DNA from: Algoriphagus boritolerans DSM 17298 = JCM 18970
GTDB lineage: Bacteria; Bacteroidota; Bacteroidia; Cytophagales; Cyclobacteriaceae
Length of the DNA: 64,000 bases
Reading direction: 5' to 3'
Assembly: GCF_900108085.1 (NCBI RefSeq)
Contig: NZ_FNVR01000005.1
Span: 184,267-248,266 of the forward strand
Positions within the stretch are counted from its first letter, which is position 1; the number at the start of each line of letters is the position of its first letter. Below, one piece after another: positions 37,286 to 47,006 of the stretch. The notes below the pieces were generated by a model that saw nothing but the letters and a program-made list of their open reading frames with translations, did not search any database and was not told where the DNA came from. Made by a program: the position numbers and the translations under genes.

Positions 37286-37672
37286 ATGGAAATGATCAAC
37301 AAAATCGGTAGAAGAAAGACCTCTGTAGCTCGTATTTATATGGGCCCGGGAAATGGCAAAATCACCGTCAACAACAAATCAATCGAAGTTTACTTCCCAT
37401 TTGATCTTCACCAGATCGTGGTAAAGCAGCCCTTGACCCTAGTGGGCGTGGACGGCAACTACGACATCCAGATCAATGTAGACGGAGGAGGAATCAAAGG
37501 TCAGGCAGAAGCTGCCCGAATGGCGATCTCCAGAGCTTTGTGCGAATTCGATGCGGAATACAGACCGCTGTTGAAAAAAGAAGGTTTCCTTACCCGTGAC
37601 CCTAGAATGGTCGAGCGTAAGAAGCCAGGACGTAGAAAAGCAAGAAGGAAATTCCAGTTCTCCAAGCGTTAA
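37286..37672 (+). CDS. rpsI: 30S ribosomal protein S9
   Basis: This 128-residue S9 begins INKIGRRKTSVARIYM and ends with the conserved basic tail KKPGRRKARRKFQFSKR, whose last residues contact P-site tRNA. It follows rplM by 11 nt and precedes rpsB by 38 nt. Confidence 0.97.
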   Translation: MEMINKIGRRKTSVARIYMGPGNGKITVNNKSIEVYFPFDLHQIVVKQPLTLVGVDGNYDIQINVDGGGIKGQAEAARMAISRALCEFDAEYRPLLKKEGFLTRDPRMVERKKPGRRKARRKFQFSKR

Positions 37673-37710
37673 TCGGAACTTACTTCATTCAATAGAAAAC
37701 AATTTCATTC

Positions 37711-38472
37711 ATGTCAAAAATCGAATACAAAGACTTACTGGATGCTGGTGTCCATTTCGGACACTTGACGAGAAAGTGGGATCCAAGAATGTCTCCATAT
37801 ATCTTTATGGAGAAGAACGGTATCCACATTATCGACCTCAACAAAACGCTCGCCTGCCTCGAAGAAGCATCCAACGCGGTGAAGCAAATCGTTCGTTCCG
37901 GCAAAAAAATCATGTTTGTCGCCACGAAAAAACAAGCCAAAGACCTAGTAGCAGCAGAAGCACAGCGTCTGAATATGCCTTACGTGACCGAAAGATGGTT
38001 GGGAGGTATGTTGACCAACTTCGCAACGATCAGAAAGTCTCTAAAAAAGCTGTCTTCCCTCGAGAAATTGATGAAAGAAGAAGCTTACAAGAACTTGGCT
38101 AAAAAAGAGCGTCTCATGGTGAGCCGTGACAAAGAGAAAATGGAAAGTGTCTTGGGCGGTATCGCTGAACTAAGCAGACTTCCGGCAGCGCTATTTGTTG
38201 TGGACATCAAAAGAGAACACATCGCTATTGCTGAAGCTCAAAAGCTTGGCATCCCGGTTTTCGCATTGGTAGATACCAACTCCAACCCAAACGAGGTGGA
38301 ATTCCCCATCCCGGCCAATGACGATGCATTTAAGTCAGTTTCTCTTTTGGTAAAAGCTTTCGGAGCGGCTATCGAAGAAGGACTTTCTGAACGCAAGAGA
38401 GACAAGGACGATGCTAAACTTTCTGAAGAGGAAGAAGCAAAAAGAGCGGTGGACGCTGAAGTAAAAGAATAA
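37711..38472 (+). CDS. rpsB: 30S ribosomal protein S2
   Basis: This 253-residue S2 includes [19 protein letters not shown], the WLGGMLTNF block, and [12 protein letters not shown]. The C-terminal tail is long and acidic or basic mixed, as in other Bacteroidota. It lies between rpsI and tsf; a hairpin with a T tract separates it from tsf. Confidence 0.97.
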   Translation: MSKIEYKDLLDAGVHFGHLTRKWDPRMSPYIFMEKNGIHIIDLNKTLACLEEASNAVKQIVRSGKKIMFVATKKQAKDLVAAEAQRLNMPYVTERWLGGMLTNFATIRKSLKKLSSLEKLMKEEAYKNLAKKERLMVSRDKEKMESVLGGIAELSRLPAALFVVDIKREHIAIAEAQKLGIPVFALVDTNSNPNEVEFPIPANDDAFKSVSLLVKAFGAAIEEGLSERKRDKDDAKLSEEEEAKRAVDAEVKE

Positions 38473-38498
38473 TCCACATTTGATTTGATAATTCAAGG

Positions 38499-38535
38499 AT
38501 TGAACATCCGGCTCAGGTCGATGTTCAATTTTTTG
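38499..38535 (+). terminator. Hairpin with T tract between rpsB and tsf (attenuator-like)
   Basis: ATTGAACATC (38499-38508) pairs perfectly with GATGTTCAAT (38520-38529), followed by a T-rich run. It sits inside the rpsB-tsf gap, so it would reduce rather than abolish tsf expression from the upstream promoter. Confidence 0.75.
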
Positions 38536-38585
38536 TTTTATCCAGAACAACGAAAATATCCAGTTAAAAAAAAACAGATCACAAA

Positions 38586-39416
38586 ATGGCAATCACTGCA
38601 CAAGACGTAAACAAACTGAGACAAATGACCGGTGCCGGTATGATGGACTGCAAAAAAGCTTTGACCGAAGCTGAAGGCGACTTCGAAAAAGCAGTAGACA
38701 TCCTCAGAAAAAAAGGTCAAAAAGTATCTGCATCCAGAGCTGACCGCGAAACCAAAGAAGGAATAGTAGCTACCCGCATAACCGAAAACGGTACAAAAGG
38801 GACTTTGCTTTCTTTGACTTGTGAGACTGACTTCGTGGCAAAAAATGAAGAATTCGGAGCATTTGCAAACACGCTGATCGATATCGCTGTAGCAAACGGA
38901 GCGACTTCCAAAGAAGCGGTTTTGGCACTTCCGTTTGAAAACATCACAATCGCTGAGAAAATCATCGAAATGACCGGTAAAATCGGTGAAAAAATCGATA
39001 TCTCTCATTTTGAAATCATCACTGCAGAGGCTGTAGTACCTTACATCCACTCCAATGGAAAATTGGGTGTGTTGGTAGGCCTTGTAAATACTTCAGGAGC
39101 TGATGTGGAAGAAGCAGGCAAAGACGTGGCAATGCAGATTGCAGCGATGAATCCAGTAGCCGTAGACAAAGACGGCGTAGATGCTTCTACTATCGAAAGA
39201 GAAATCGAAATCGGTAAAGAGCAAGCAAGAGCGGAAGGCAAGCCAGAAGAAATGCTTGAGAAAATCGCCATGGGCAAGCTTCAGAAGTTCTACAAAGAAA
39301 GCACCTTGTTGAGCCAGCAGTTTGTTAAAGACAACTCTAAGTCAATCGCGCAATACCTTGACGGAGTAAGCAAAGGATTGACTGTAAATGCTTTCAAGAG
39401 AATTTCTATCGGATAA
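38586..39416 (+). CDS. tsf: Elongation factor Ts
   Basis: This 276-residue EF-Ts catalyses GDP release from EF-Tu. The N-terminal UBA-like domain is intact (VNKLRQMTGAGMMDCKKALTE), as is the TDFVAKN motif of the dimerisation core. It is preceded by an attenuator-like hairpin and ends in a strong terminator. Confidence 0.97.
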   Translation: MAITAQDVNKLRQMTGAGMMDCKKALTEAEGDFEKAVDILRKKGQKVSASRADRETKEGIVATRITENGTKGTLLSLTCETDFVAKNEEFGAFANTLIDIAVANGATSKEAVLALPFENITIAEKIIEMTGKIGEKIDISHFEIITAEAVVPYIHSNGKLGVLVGLVNTSGADVEEAGKDVAMQIAAMNPVAVDKDGVDASTIEREIEIGKEQARAEGKPEEMLEKIAMGKLQKFYKESTLLSQQFVKDNSKSIAQYLDGVSKGLTVNAFKRISIG

Positions 39417-39441
39417 TTTCCCGATCACCGGATAAGTAAAA

Positions 39442-39474
39442 AACCCTCTCGGAGCGATCTGAGAGGGTTTTTAA
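39442..39474 (+). terminator. Terminator of tsf (copy A of a duplicated element)
   Basis: AACCCTCTC (39442-39450) pairs with GAGAGGGTT (39461-39469), followed by T5. A near-copy with the same loop wording lies at 41005-41038. Confidence 0.9.
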
Positions 39475-39507
39475 TTTTTAACAAAATTTTCTTTCTAAAA
39501 AATTTGC

Positions 39508-39543
<36 letters not shown>

Positions 39544-39569
39544 TTGAATCAACTAACTAGTCGGTTAGC

Positions 39570-39577
39570 TACTTTTG
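39570..39577 (+). promoter_or_regulatory. Bacteroidota -7 box TACTTTTG before the secreted peptide
   Basis: It matches TAnnTTTG exactly, 37 bp before the ATG at 39615. The -33 region (about 39544-39550) directly abuts the ATA microsatellite and carries only ATTGAA. Confidence 0.6.
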
Positions 39578-39614
39578 GCCAAAGGTTTTTTTGAAAACTA
39601 ATTCTTTACAAAAA

Positions 39615-39794
39615 ATGAAAAACTTAAAAAAAATTTTCCTGGCAAGCATTTTTGGGCTTGGCTTAGCAGTTTTCCTTCCGATTCAAAAGGCAGATGCTTC
39701 TTGTCCAAATGCTTATGATGTAACTTACCCTTCCAAATATTGTGACCCACAGGGCTTTGGAAGTTGTACTAGGAAATGTCCTGGTGAACAATAA
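39615..39794 (+). CDS. Small secreted cysteine-rich peptide (59 aa)
   Basis: The ATG at 39615 is preferred over an in-frame TTG at 39591 because it starts an ideal signal peptide (MKNLKKIFLASIFGLGLAVF) with a likely cut after KADA. The mature part is about 32 residues and has four cysteines (C-x13-C-x7-C-x3-C), suggesting two disulfides. No homologue is certain. The gene precedes a DUF4221 lipoprotein gene. In Bacteroidota, small NVEALA-type signal peptides are known beside similar propeller-like lipoproteins, so this may be a diverged member. It has its own promoter box and terminator. Confidence 0.75.
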   Translation: MKNLKKIFLASIFGLGLAVFLPIQKADASCPNAYDVTYPSKYCDPQGFGSCTRKCPGEQ

Positions 39795-39800
39795 ATTTTT

Positions 39801-39829
39801 AGGCAGGGAATATCTTCCCTGCCTTTTTC
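39801..39829 (+). terminator. Terminator between the peptide and DUF4221 genes
   Basis: AGGCAGGGAA (39801-39810) pairs perfectly with TTCCCTGCCT (39815-39824), followed by T5. It ends 15 nt before the DUF4221 start, so that gene depends on read-through or a hidden promoter. Confidence 0.9.
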
Positions 39830-39844
39830 CCAAATTGATATTGT

Positions 39845-41023
39845 ATGAAAAAACTATTCATTATTCTTTTAAGTCTATCCGCTTTAGGATCAATTTTTTC
39901 TTGTACAACTTCTAAAAAAGATTCAATACCCCTTGAATTGAAAGAATCTCAAATTCAACTGATTTTACCTATTGATGATAGTACTTCCAACATAAGCGAT
40001 GGCCTAACCTATTTACCAGAAAATAAATTGCTTTTTAATCTAAACTGGATTCAAAACAGCATTCAGATTTATGATCTAAACTCAAGAAAAAAGATTAAAG
40101 ATCTAAAGTTTGACTACGAAGGACCGTTTGGAGTGTTAGACATCATGGGAATATTACCCTATTCTACAGACAGTATTTTTCTTTTTAATCAATTAGAGCC
40201 TGAGATTACATTGATTGATTCTTCAGGAAAAATCAAAAGCAAAATACGGTACCAAGCCCCTGATAACTATAGCCCAGCCTTTATTCACAATGCATATTTT
40301 TCTAGTCCTCCCATTCTTAACGGAGATAATATGATTGTAAAAACACATGTTTATGGACCACTTCAAAATATGACTCAAAGTGAACTTCAAGAAAAAGACT
40401 TGGTCTATGAAATTGACCTGAAAACAGGAAAAACCTGGTTTTTGGATTTCAAATTTCCAAAAGACTACATGCCTGAAGGATTGAAATTATTTGAGGCTTC
40501 AATTGCAAAGGGAGCTGACAAATACGTTTACTCTCTATTTGGAGATCATCGCTTATTTTTTGTAGAAGAATTGGGAGATTCCCTTAAGTCGGTCAATGGG
40601 AAAAGTGCCTACTTACCAGAGACCTTCCCATTATTTCCCCTTCAAGGCGATGGCTTGGACTTCAGAAAATACTCCTATTACAGCCCTCATTATGAAAGTT
40701 TGGAATATGATCCTTATCGTGAGGTATTTATCAGATTTGCTTTTCATCCTTTTGAACAGGATGAAAATGTTTCTCCATCAGACATGAGAAACCACTCAGG
40801 TCCTTTTTCCATCCAAGTTTTTGATAAAAATCTCAGCCTAGTGAGTGAAACACCATTTCCTGCAAACAAGTATCATCCATTCGACTATTTTATCACTTCT
40901 GAAGGAATTTACATTTCAACGAGCCATCCACTCAACCCAGAAATTAAGGAAGATGAAATGAAATTTGAACTTTTAAAATTTGTGAAAAAAAAGAATAATC
41001 ATGAAAAATCCCTATCGGAGTAA
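39845..41023 (+). CDS. DUF4221 lipoprotein (propeller-like)
   Basis: This 392-residue protein has a lipobox signal (LGSIFSC, Cys20) and a repetitive beta-rich body compatible with a six-bladed propeller of the DUF4221/BF3164 group (for example LTYLPENKLLFNLNW and VYEIDLKTGKTWFLDF). Such proteins are predicted to be surface or periplasmic, with unknown function. The last codons and the stop lie inside the terminator-like repeat at 41005-41038, so the tail EKSLSE was contributed by that element. It appears co-transcribed with the Cys-rich peptide gene through an intervening terminator. Confidence 0.8.
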   Translation: MKKLFIILLSLSALGSIFSCTTSKKDSIPLELKESQIQLILPIDDSTSNISDGLTYLPENKLLFNLNWIQNSIQIYDLNSRKKIKDLKFDYEGPFGVLDIMGILPYSTDSIFLFNQLEPEITLIDSSGKIKSKIRYQAPDNYSPAFIHNAYFSSPPILNGDNMIVKTHVYGPLQNMTQSELQEKDLVYEIDLKTGKTWFLDFKFPKDYMPEGLKLFEASIAKGADKYVYSLFGDHRLFFVEELGDSLKSVNGKSAYLPETFPLFPLQGDGLDFRKYSYYSPHYESLEYDPYREVFIRFAFHPFEQDENVSPSDMRNHSGPFSIQVFDKNLSLVSETPFPANKYHPFDYFITSEGIYISTSHPLNPEIKEDEMKFELLKFVKKKNNHEKSLSE

Positions 41024-41038
41024 TCTGAGAGGGATTTT
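41005..41038. terminator. Terminator (copy B) overlapping the end of the DUF4221 gene
   Basis: AAAATCCCT (41005-41013) pairs with AGGGATTTT (41030-41038). The loop shares TCGGAGnnATCTGAG with the tsf terminator. The DUF4221 stop codon is in the loop. It can also serve the convergent pepP gene. Confidence 0.85.
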
Positions 41039-41042
41039 ATTT

Positions 41043-42332
41043 TTAGCTATTCATCAACTCCTCAATCTCCTCCACCTTAATCGGAATGTTTCGCATTAGA
41101 TCGAAAAATCCGTTTTCTTGAATCACAATATTGTTTTCCAATCGGATCCCTATTCCCTCAGCAGGAATGTAAATCCCAGGCTCCACGGTAAACACCATTC
41201 CCGGTGTGATCGGATTGTGCATCGTCCCAACATCATGCACATCCAAGCCCAAATGATGGCTGGTTCCATGCATAAAGTACTTTTTGTAAGCCGGCCAGTT
41301 GGAATCCTGATTTTGAATGTCTGTCTGATCGATTAATCCCAATCCGATTAATTCCGACTGCATGATCAAGCCTACTTCTTTGTGATAATCCTGAATGTTG
41401 GTGCCAGGCCTGAGAATATTCGAAGCTTCTTTGTGAACTCTTAGTACAGCATTATATACCGCGCGCTGTCTCGCTGTAAATCTGCCATTAACCGGAATAG
41501 TCCTTGTCATATCTGCATTGTAGTTGCCATATTCGGCACCCACATCCATGAGTAGCATCTCTCCATCCAAACAGGCCTTATAGTTTTCGATGTAGTGCAG
41601 CACGCAGGCCGAAGCACCTGAGGCTATAATCGGCTCGTAGGCAAACCCCTTGCTCCGGTTTCTTACAAATTCATGGAGGTATTCTGCTTCAATCTCATAT
41701 TCGGTGACACCTGGTTTGACGAAGGAAAGAATTCGTCTAAATCCCTTTTCCGTGATATCACAAGCGATCTGCATCTGATCGATTTCTTCTTTTTCCTTCT
41801 TACCACGAAGCTCGTGCATGATTGGCGCCGCCCGGTCAAAAATGTGAAGCGGGAACTTCTCTTTGCAAGTTTTGATAAAACGGGCATCACGAGTCTCCAC
41901 TACCACTCCTGCTCTCAGATGCTCATTGGTATTCAGATAAATCCGCTCCGAAAGTGAGACAACGGTATTCAAAACCTGCTCAAAATTGGACAGCCACTGG
42001 ATGTTTTTAATTCCCGAGGCAGCTTCAGCTTCTTCCTTGGTATATTTATGTCCTTCCCAGACTGCGATCAACTCATTCGTCTCTCTGAGAAAAAGCACTT
42101 CACGCATCGCAGGATTTGGGCAATCAGGAGCTAGTAACAAAATCGTCTCTTCCTGATCTATTCCAGACAGATAAAATAAGTCATTGTTTTGCCTAAACTT
42201 CATCGTGCCATCCGCATTGGTGGGCATAATGTCGTTGGAGTTAAAAATGGCAACCGAGTTCTTTGCCATTTTTGCGGCAAACTTTGTGCGGTTACGGATG
42301 TAGAGTTCTTTGGATAATGGATTATATTTCAT
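41043..42332 (-). CDS. pepP: Xaa-Pro aminopeptidase (aminopeptidase P)
   Basis: This 429-residue M24-family peptidase has an N-terminal aminopeptidase P domain (FAAKMAKNSVAIFNSND) and a pita-bread catalytic domain. The five dinuclear-metal ligands are visible in LLMDVGAEYGNYNADMTRT (two Asp), HGTSHHLGLDVHD (His), FTVEPGIY (Glu) and IGIRLENNIVI (Glu). It removes N-terminal residues before proline in the cytoplasm. The single-gene unit is convergent with DUF4221. Confidence 0.95.
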   Translation of the reverse strand: MKYNPLSKELYIRNRTKFAAKMAKNSVAIFNSNDIMPTNADGTMKFRQNNDLFYLSGIDQEETILLLAPDCPNPAMREVLFLRETNELIAVWEGHKYTKEEAEAASGIKNIQWLSNFEQVLNTVVSLSERIYLNTNEHLRAGVVVETRDARFIKTCKEKFPLHIFDRAAPIMHELRGKKEKEEIDQMQIACDITEKGFRRILSFVKPGVTEYEIEAEYLHEFVRNRSKGFAYEPIIASGASACVLHYIENYKACLDGEMLLMDVGAEYGNYNADMTRTIPVNGRFTARQRAVYNAVLRVHKEASNILRPGTNIQDYHKEVGLIMQSELIGLGLIDQTDIQNQDSNWPAYKKYFMHGTSHHLGLDVHDVGTMHNPITPGMVFTVEPGIYIPAEGIGIRLENNIVIQENGFFDLMRNIPIKVEEIEELMNS

Positions 42333-42464
42333 GCAGGATTTGGGGAAATTTCTACCAATTATTTCACCCTAAAGTTAACAATTCGGTTCTTTCCTGAATT
42401 ATATTCCCATCATTACAGTTTTAGCATTTATGTATAGTATCCGAAGAGGAGACAGATTAACAGC

Positions 42465-43694
42465 ATGCAGTTAAATATCAAAGAACTTTCCAACGGGATT
42501 CGTATTGTTCATCAGCAAGTTACCCATACCAGAATAGTCCACTGTGGGTTTGTTTTGAATATCGGAAGCAGAGACGAGGATAAAGAACTCGAAGGATTGG
42601 CGCATTTTTGGGAGCACATGGCCTTCAAAGGCACCCATAAACGTAAAACATTTCACATCATCAACCGACTGGAATCGCTTGGCGGGGAGCTCAATGCCTA
42701 CACCACCAAGGAAAAGGTATGTTTTTACGCTTCCATTTTGAAGGAGCACTACGACAAAGCAGCCGAATTACTTTTCGACATCACCTTCAACAGTACCTTC
42801 CCAACGAAGCAAATCGAAAAGGAGCGCCAGGTGATTTTGGAAGAAATGGCCATGTATCGGGATTCTCCGGATGATTCGATTCAGGATGAATTGGACGAAT
42901 TGGTTTTTGAAAATCATGCCTTGGGGAGAAACATTTTGGGTACCGAAGAAACGGTCTCCCGATTTTCGCAACAGGATTTCTTTGACTTTATTTCCTCCCG
43001 CTTGGATACTTCTGAGGTCGTTTTCTCGGTGGTAGGCAATATCACTTTTGAGAAAGTGCTGAAAGCTATTGAAGGCCCTTTAAGTCAGATTCAGGCAAAG
43101 CATACCTTGTATGTGAGAAGTGGTTTTCAAGATTACGTTCCCAAGCGGAAAACGATTGCCCGAGACGTCACCCAATCGCTTTGTGCAATAGGAAGGCCAG
43201 CTTATTCTCTCCATGATGCAAACCGATTCAAGCTTTACCTCCTGAATAACATCCTCGGCGGACCCACAATGAACAGCCGATTGAATCTCTCCTTACGGGA
43301 AAATCACGGGTACGTTTATAGTATCGAATCGAGTTATCAGGCTTTCTCTGACACGGGATTTTTTGGAATTTTCTTCGGCACTGAAGAGAAAACGTTGAAG
43401 AAATCCCTGACCATCGTACATCGGGAACTGGAAAAACTCAGAACCAAAAAATTGGGCTATATCCAATTGCACATGGCCAAGGAACAAGCGATTGGGCAGA
43501 TGGCCATGGCGGAGGAAAATTACGCCTCGTTGATGCTTGTCTATGGCAAAAGCCTGATCGACCATGGAAAAATCGATCCTTTAGATTTGATATTTGAGAG
43601 GATAAGAACTACCACCGCTGAAGAAATTCAGGCAATTGCGCAGGAAATTTTCAATCCTGAGCAACTCAGTTACCTCATTTACACTCCAAACTAG
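42465..43694 (+). CDS. M16-family zinc peptidase
   Basis: This 409-residue protein has the inverted zinc motif HFWEH (residues 47-51), a downstream third ligand Glu in EKERQVILEEMAMY, and the C-terminal half-domain with a basic and aromatic region (NHGYVYSIESSYQAFSDTG). That is the two-domain layout of processing peptidase-like M16B proteins. Trp replaces the usual Leu in HxxEH. Three bases separate it from the O-methyltransferase gene, indicating co-transcription. Confidence 0.93.
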   Translation: MQLNIKELSNGIRIVHQQVTHTRIVHCGFVLNIGSRDEDKELEGLAHFWEHMAFKGTHKRKTFHIINRLESLGGELNAYTTKEKVCFYASILKEHYDKAAELLFDITFNSTFPTKQIEKERQVILEEMAMYRDSPDDSIQDELDELVFENHALGRNILGTEETVSRFSQQDFFDFISSRLDTSEVVFSVVGNITFEKVLKAIEGPLSQIQAKHTLYVRSGFQDYVPKRKTIARDVTQSLCAIGRPAYSLHDANRFKLYLLNNILGGPTMNSRLNLSLRENHGYVYSIESSYQAFSDTGFFGIFFGTEEKTLKKSLTIVHRELEKLRTKKLGYIQLHMAKEQAIGQMAMAEENYASLMLVYGKSLIDHGKIDPLDLIFERIRTTTAEEIQAIAQEIFNPEQLSYLIYTPN

Positions 43695-43697
43695 GCG

Positions 43698-44342
43698 ATG
43701 GAATTCATTGATCCGGCATTGCTCTCCTATTGTGAATCGATCACAAGTCCGGAAGATACACTTCTGAAAAAAATCACGCGAGAAACCCAAGCCAAGGTAT
43801 TGATGCCACGAATGATCTCCGGACACCTGCAGGGAAAAATGTTGGAATTATTTGTGAAAATGACCCAACCTAAGACGATCCTGGAAATCGGTACTTACAC
43901 CGGCTATTCGGGAATTTGCCTGGCTAGAGGCTTAAAACCAGGTGGTAAACTGATCACCTTGGACATCAATGATGAGCTGGAAACGATGGTGCGGGAATTT
44001 TTTGAAGAAAGTGGACTTGCAAATCAAATCGACTACAGACTGGGAAATGCACGGGAAATCATCCCTATGCTGGAGGGACCATTTGAATTCGTTTTTATCG
44101 ACGCTGATAAATTTTTCTATTCGGAATATTTCGATTTGGTCATTGACAAAGTGCCAAAGGGGGGAATCATTTTAGCTGACAATGTCCTTTGGTCGGGGAA
44201 GATTCTTGTGGAAGAAGGCCAAAAAGTAGATAAAGACACTCAGGCGATTTTGGATTTCAATCAAAAAGTCCAAGATGATCCCCGGGTAGAAAACATTCTC
44301 TTACCGATCCGTGACGGAGTCCTAATGGCCAGAAAACTCTGA
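43698..44342 (+). CDS. O-methyltransferase, class I SAM-dependent
   Basis: This 214-residue protein belongs to the COMT-like family (Methyltransf_3). The SAM-binding motif ILEIGTYTGYSGICLARGL is near residue 60, and the metal-binding Asp-Asp-Asn region appears in FVFIDADKFFYSEYFD and IILADNVLWSG. It would methylate a catechol-like or other hydroxyl substrate with a divalent metal. It follows the M16 peptidase gene closely; the biological substrate is unknown. Confidence 0.92.
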   Translation: MEFIDPALLSYCESITSPEDTLLKKITRETQAKVLMPRMISGHLQGKMLELFVKMTQPKTILEIGTYTGYSGICLARGLKPGGKLITLDINDELETMVREFFEESGLANQIDYRLGNAREIIPMLEGPFEFVFIDADKFFYSEYFDLVIDKVPKGGIILADNVLWSGKILVEEGQKVDKDTQAILDFNQKVQDDPRVENILLPIRDGVLMARKL

Positions 44343-44403
44343 TTCAGGCAAAATGGGAATCATTTTTGCACAGCATGGGTAAATAAAACGAAAGACCCTT
44401 TCG

Positions 44404-45990
44404 ATGAGATTTCAGCAAGCTTTACCGATTCTTTTCCTTTACCTATTCTTCGGAACAAATCCACTTCTAGCTCAAATCCCAAAGGTTCCGGCACAGTTGG
44501 AATTTGCAGATTTAACCCTCAAAATCACCCCTCAAGCACAACGCGAAATCCAGCTGGATGTAGATGCCCAATATCGAAATCCGAGCTATTTCAAGGTAAA
44601 ACAAGAACGATTCCAACTATACATGCCCATCGTGGAACGCGAACTCCGGGGCATGGGAATTCCCGAAGATCTAAAATACCTGGTGATACAGGAAAGTGGA
44701 CTTATTTCAGACGCAGTCTCCACTTCCAATGCGGTAGGATTTTGGCAGTTTAAGCAAGGCACTGCCGAGGAAGTAGGCCTGCGGGTTGATGCCCAGGTGG
44801 ATGAGCGGAAAAATATTGCTTCCTCCTCCCGAGGGGCCGCCCTGTACCTGAAAAAGCACAACGCCACACTCGATAACTGGATGACCGCCTTAGTTTCCTA
44901 CCAAATGGGTCTTGGAGGTGCCAAAGCCTATTTTGGAAATCAATATTCGGGAAAAAAAGTCATTGAGGTAGATCGCAATACCCATTGGTATTTCAAAAAA
45001 TTCCTGGCACACAAAATCGCTTACGGAAATGCATTTGGCTTGCTGGTATCCAATCGGCAACTGGTGGAAGAAAAAATTCAGGGTCCTGTCACGATGGCGG
45101 CACTTGCCAAACGGTTTGGAGTGAGTGAAGAACACCTGAAAGAATACAATAAATGGGCAGGAAACGGAAGGGTACCTGCGGGCACTTTTACCCTGTTTTA
45201 TATCAAAGAAGCAAGTCTTCCGATCGAGCCGGCAATAGTTAAATCCCCTGAGGAAAAACCTAAAAAGTCCCAGTCCGCGTCCACTGCATCTGCAAAAAAT
45301 TCACCGATATACAAGCAGGCCAATTCCTATCCGAGAATTTCGGGAAATACGACCAAAGCCAATCAACCCAATCAAATTACAGTCAATGAACTGGATGGGG
45401 TACTGGCCGGAAAAACCACCAGCCCAAGCAAATTCTCCGATGAGATTGGCGTCAAAGAGAAGAAATTCCTAAGAATCAACGACATGAATCCAGGTGAGCG
45501 AATCGAGACGGGAAAGTACTATTATACCGAAAAGAAAAAAACCAGCGCTCAAGTGGACACACACTTGGTACTTCCAGGTGAAACGCTCTGGTCCATCTCA
45601 CAGAAATACGGAATCCGACTAGCTTCCCTTAAATCAAAAAATCGAATCAGGAAAGACTCAGATCTCAAAGCGGGAATGGTACTCAACCTCCGAGAACCCA
45701 GAAAGCGGGGCGAAGACATTACCATACTACCGATTTCCCAACCTGTACAACAAAATAAATCAGTAATTGCTTCCGCTACCAAGCCTGTTGAAGCCAAACC
45801 TTCCACTCCAACTTACCCTAGGGAGACTGCGCAACCAAATCGGGTAACCCACACCGTAGCGCAGGGGGAAACTCTTTTCGCTATCTCCAGAAAATATGGA
45901 GTCACTGTCGAAAACCTAAAATCCTGGAACAGTATAGGAAGCCAAAACATCATCAGCATCGGTCAAAAATTGGTTATCTTCAAGCCTTGA
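44404..45990 (+). CDS. Lytic murein transglycosylase with LysM domains (MltD-like)
   Basis: This 528-residue exported protein (signal ending LLAQ, residues 1-24) has an SLT catalytic domain with the acid Glu97 in YLVIQESGL and the following SNAVGFWQF motif. A degenerate LysM (around 215-255), a low-complexity linker, and two good C-terminal LysM domains (starting THLVLPGETLWSIS and THTVAQGETLFAIS) follow. It cleaves peptidoglycan strands to 1,6-anhydro ends. The next gene starts within 25 nt. Confidence 0.94.
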   Translation: MRFQQALPILFLYLFFGTNPLLAQIPKVPAQLEFADLTLKITPQAQREIQLDVDAQYRNPSYFKVKQERFQLYMPIVERELRGMGIPEDLKYLVIQESGLISDAVSTSNAVGFWQFKQGTAEEVGLRVDAQVDERKNIASSSRGAALYLKKHNATLDNWMTALVSYQMGLGGAKAYFGNQYSGKKVIEVDRNTHWYFKKFLAHKIAYGNAFGLLVSNRQLVEEKIQGPVTMAALAKRFGVSEEHLKEYNKWAGNGRVPAGTFTLFYIKEASLPIEPAIVKSPEEKPKKSQSASTASAKNSPIYKQANSYPRISGNTTKANQPNQITVNELDGVLAGKTTSPSKFSDEIGVKEKKFLRINDMNPGERIETGKYYYTEKKKTSAQVDTHLVLPGETLWSISQKYGIRLASLKSKNRIRKDSDLKAGMVLNLREPRKRGEDITILPISQPVQQNKSVIASATKPVEAKPSTPTYPRETAQPNRVTHTVAQGETLFAISRKYGVTVENLKSWNSIGSQNIISIGQKLVIFKP

Positions 45991-46013
45991 TTTGCCTGTC
46001 AAACTTCCTTTCA

Positions 46014-47006
46014 ATGCTTAAGCACACCTTTTTTACGGGAATCCTCTTTTTTATTTTGAGTATTTCCGTCCTTGCACAGGACCGATTAATAATCCCCGAC
46101 ACGGTATTGATAAATGGCGATACCTTGTTGATGCTGGGGGATTCCATTTTGTTGGATGAACCTGTAAAAGAGATTTTTTGGCAGACAGGAGGAAACTACA
46201 ATCTCAACATTCAGCAAGTCACGTTAAGCAATTGGGCAGCGGGTGGCGCAAGTTCATTTGCGTTGAATTCCGGTGTTTCCCTTTTTGCCAACTATAAAAA
46301 AGACTCCAAAGTCTGGGACACCCAACTGAACATTAATCTTGGATTTAACAGGCAGTCTGATCGGCAGTTTCAAACACGAAAGACGAATGATAATTTCGTT
46401 TTTGTCAGTAATTACGGACGTCAAATATCAAAATTCATGTACCTAACGACGCAGTTGGATGCAAGAACCCAACTGCTCACAGGGTATCAATACTCCCGGC
46501 CATCAGGGAGTGAGGTGGATGTTAGAAAGAAAATTTCAGACCTGCTCTCTCCCGGCTATTTACAGTCATCTACCGGTCTCAATTTGAGAAAGACTTACGA
46601 AAATAAAAGCCGGCTATCCATCATCTTGTCCCCTTTCACCGGTCGATTTACCATCGTCATGAATGACTCCTTGAGCAGTGTCGGGGCGTTTGGGGTGATG
46701 CCGGGAGAAAACGTGCGGGCTGAGGCAGGTATGTCACTTGCCACCAGTGTGGTAGATTTTATTCTGATGGAAAATGTAACCTGGAAAGCTGACCTTAATC
46801 TTTTTTCAAACTATGAAAGCTTTGGGAATTTAGTGGTGAATTTCAATTCCATCATCCGGTTGAAAGTCAATAAGTTCATTTCTACCCGAATCGAAACCGC
46901 CCTGATCTATGACGAGGAGGTTTTTATCAGACAAGAAGACGGGACTTCCAGGCAGGCTGTCCAACTTCAGAATCTGATTAATTTTGGAATTTCACTGGAT
47001 TTTTAA
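46014..47006 (+). CDS. DUF3078 outer-membrane-type protein
   Basis: The ATG at 46014 is chosen because it starts a signal peptide (MLKHTFFTGILFFILSISVLAQ). The 330-residue protein continues with the DUF3078 signature (FWQTGGNYNLNIQQVTLSNWAAGG) and alternating beta strands with a final aromatic strand (LINFGISLDF), consistent with an outer-membrane beta barrel. Function unknown. It is convergent with dnaX, overlapping its 3' end by 4 bases. Confidence 0.85.
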   Translation: MLKHTFFTGILFFILSISVLAQDRLIIPDTVLINGDTLLMLGDSILLDEPVKEIFWQTGGNYNLNIQQVTLSNWAAGGASSFALNSGVSLFANYKKDSKVWDTQLNINLGFNRQSDRQFQTRKTNDNFVFVSNYGRQISKFMYLTTQLDARTQLLTGYQYSRPSGSEVDVRKKISDLLSPGYLQSSTGLNLRKTYENKSRLSIILSPFTGRFTIVMNDSLSSVGAFGVMPGENVRAEAGMSLATSVVDFILMENVTWKADLNLFSNYESFGNLVVNFNSIIRLKVNKFISTRIETALIYDEEVFIRQEDGTSRQAVQLQNLINFGISLDF

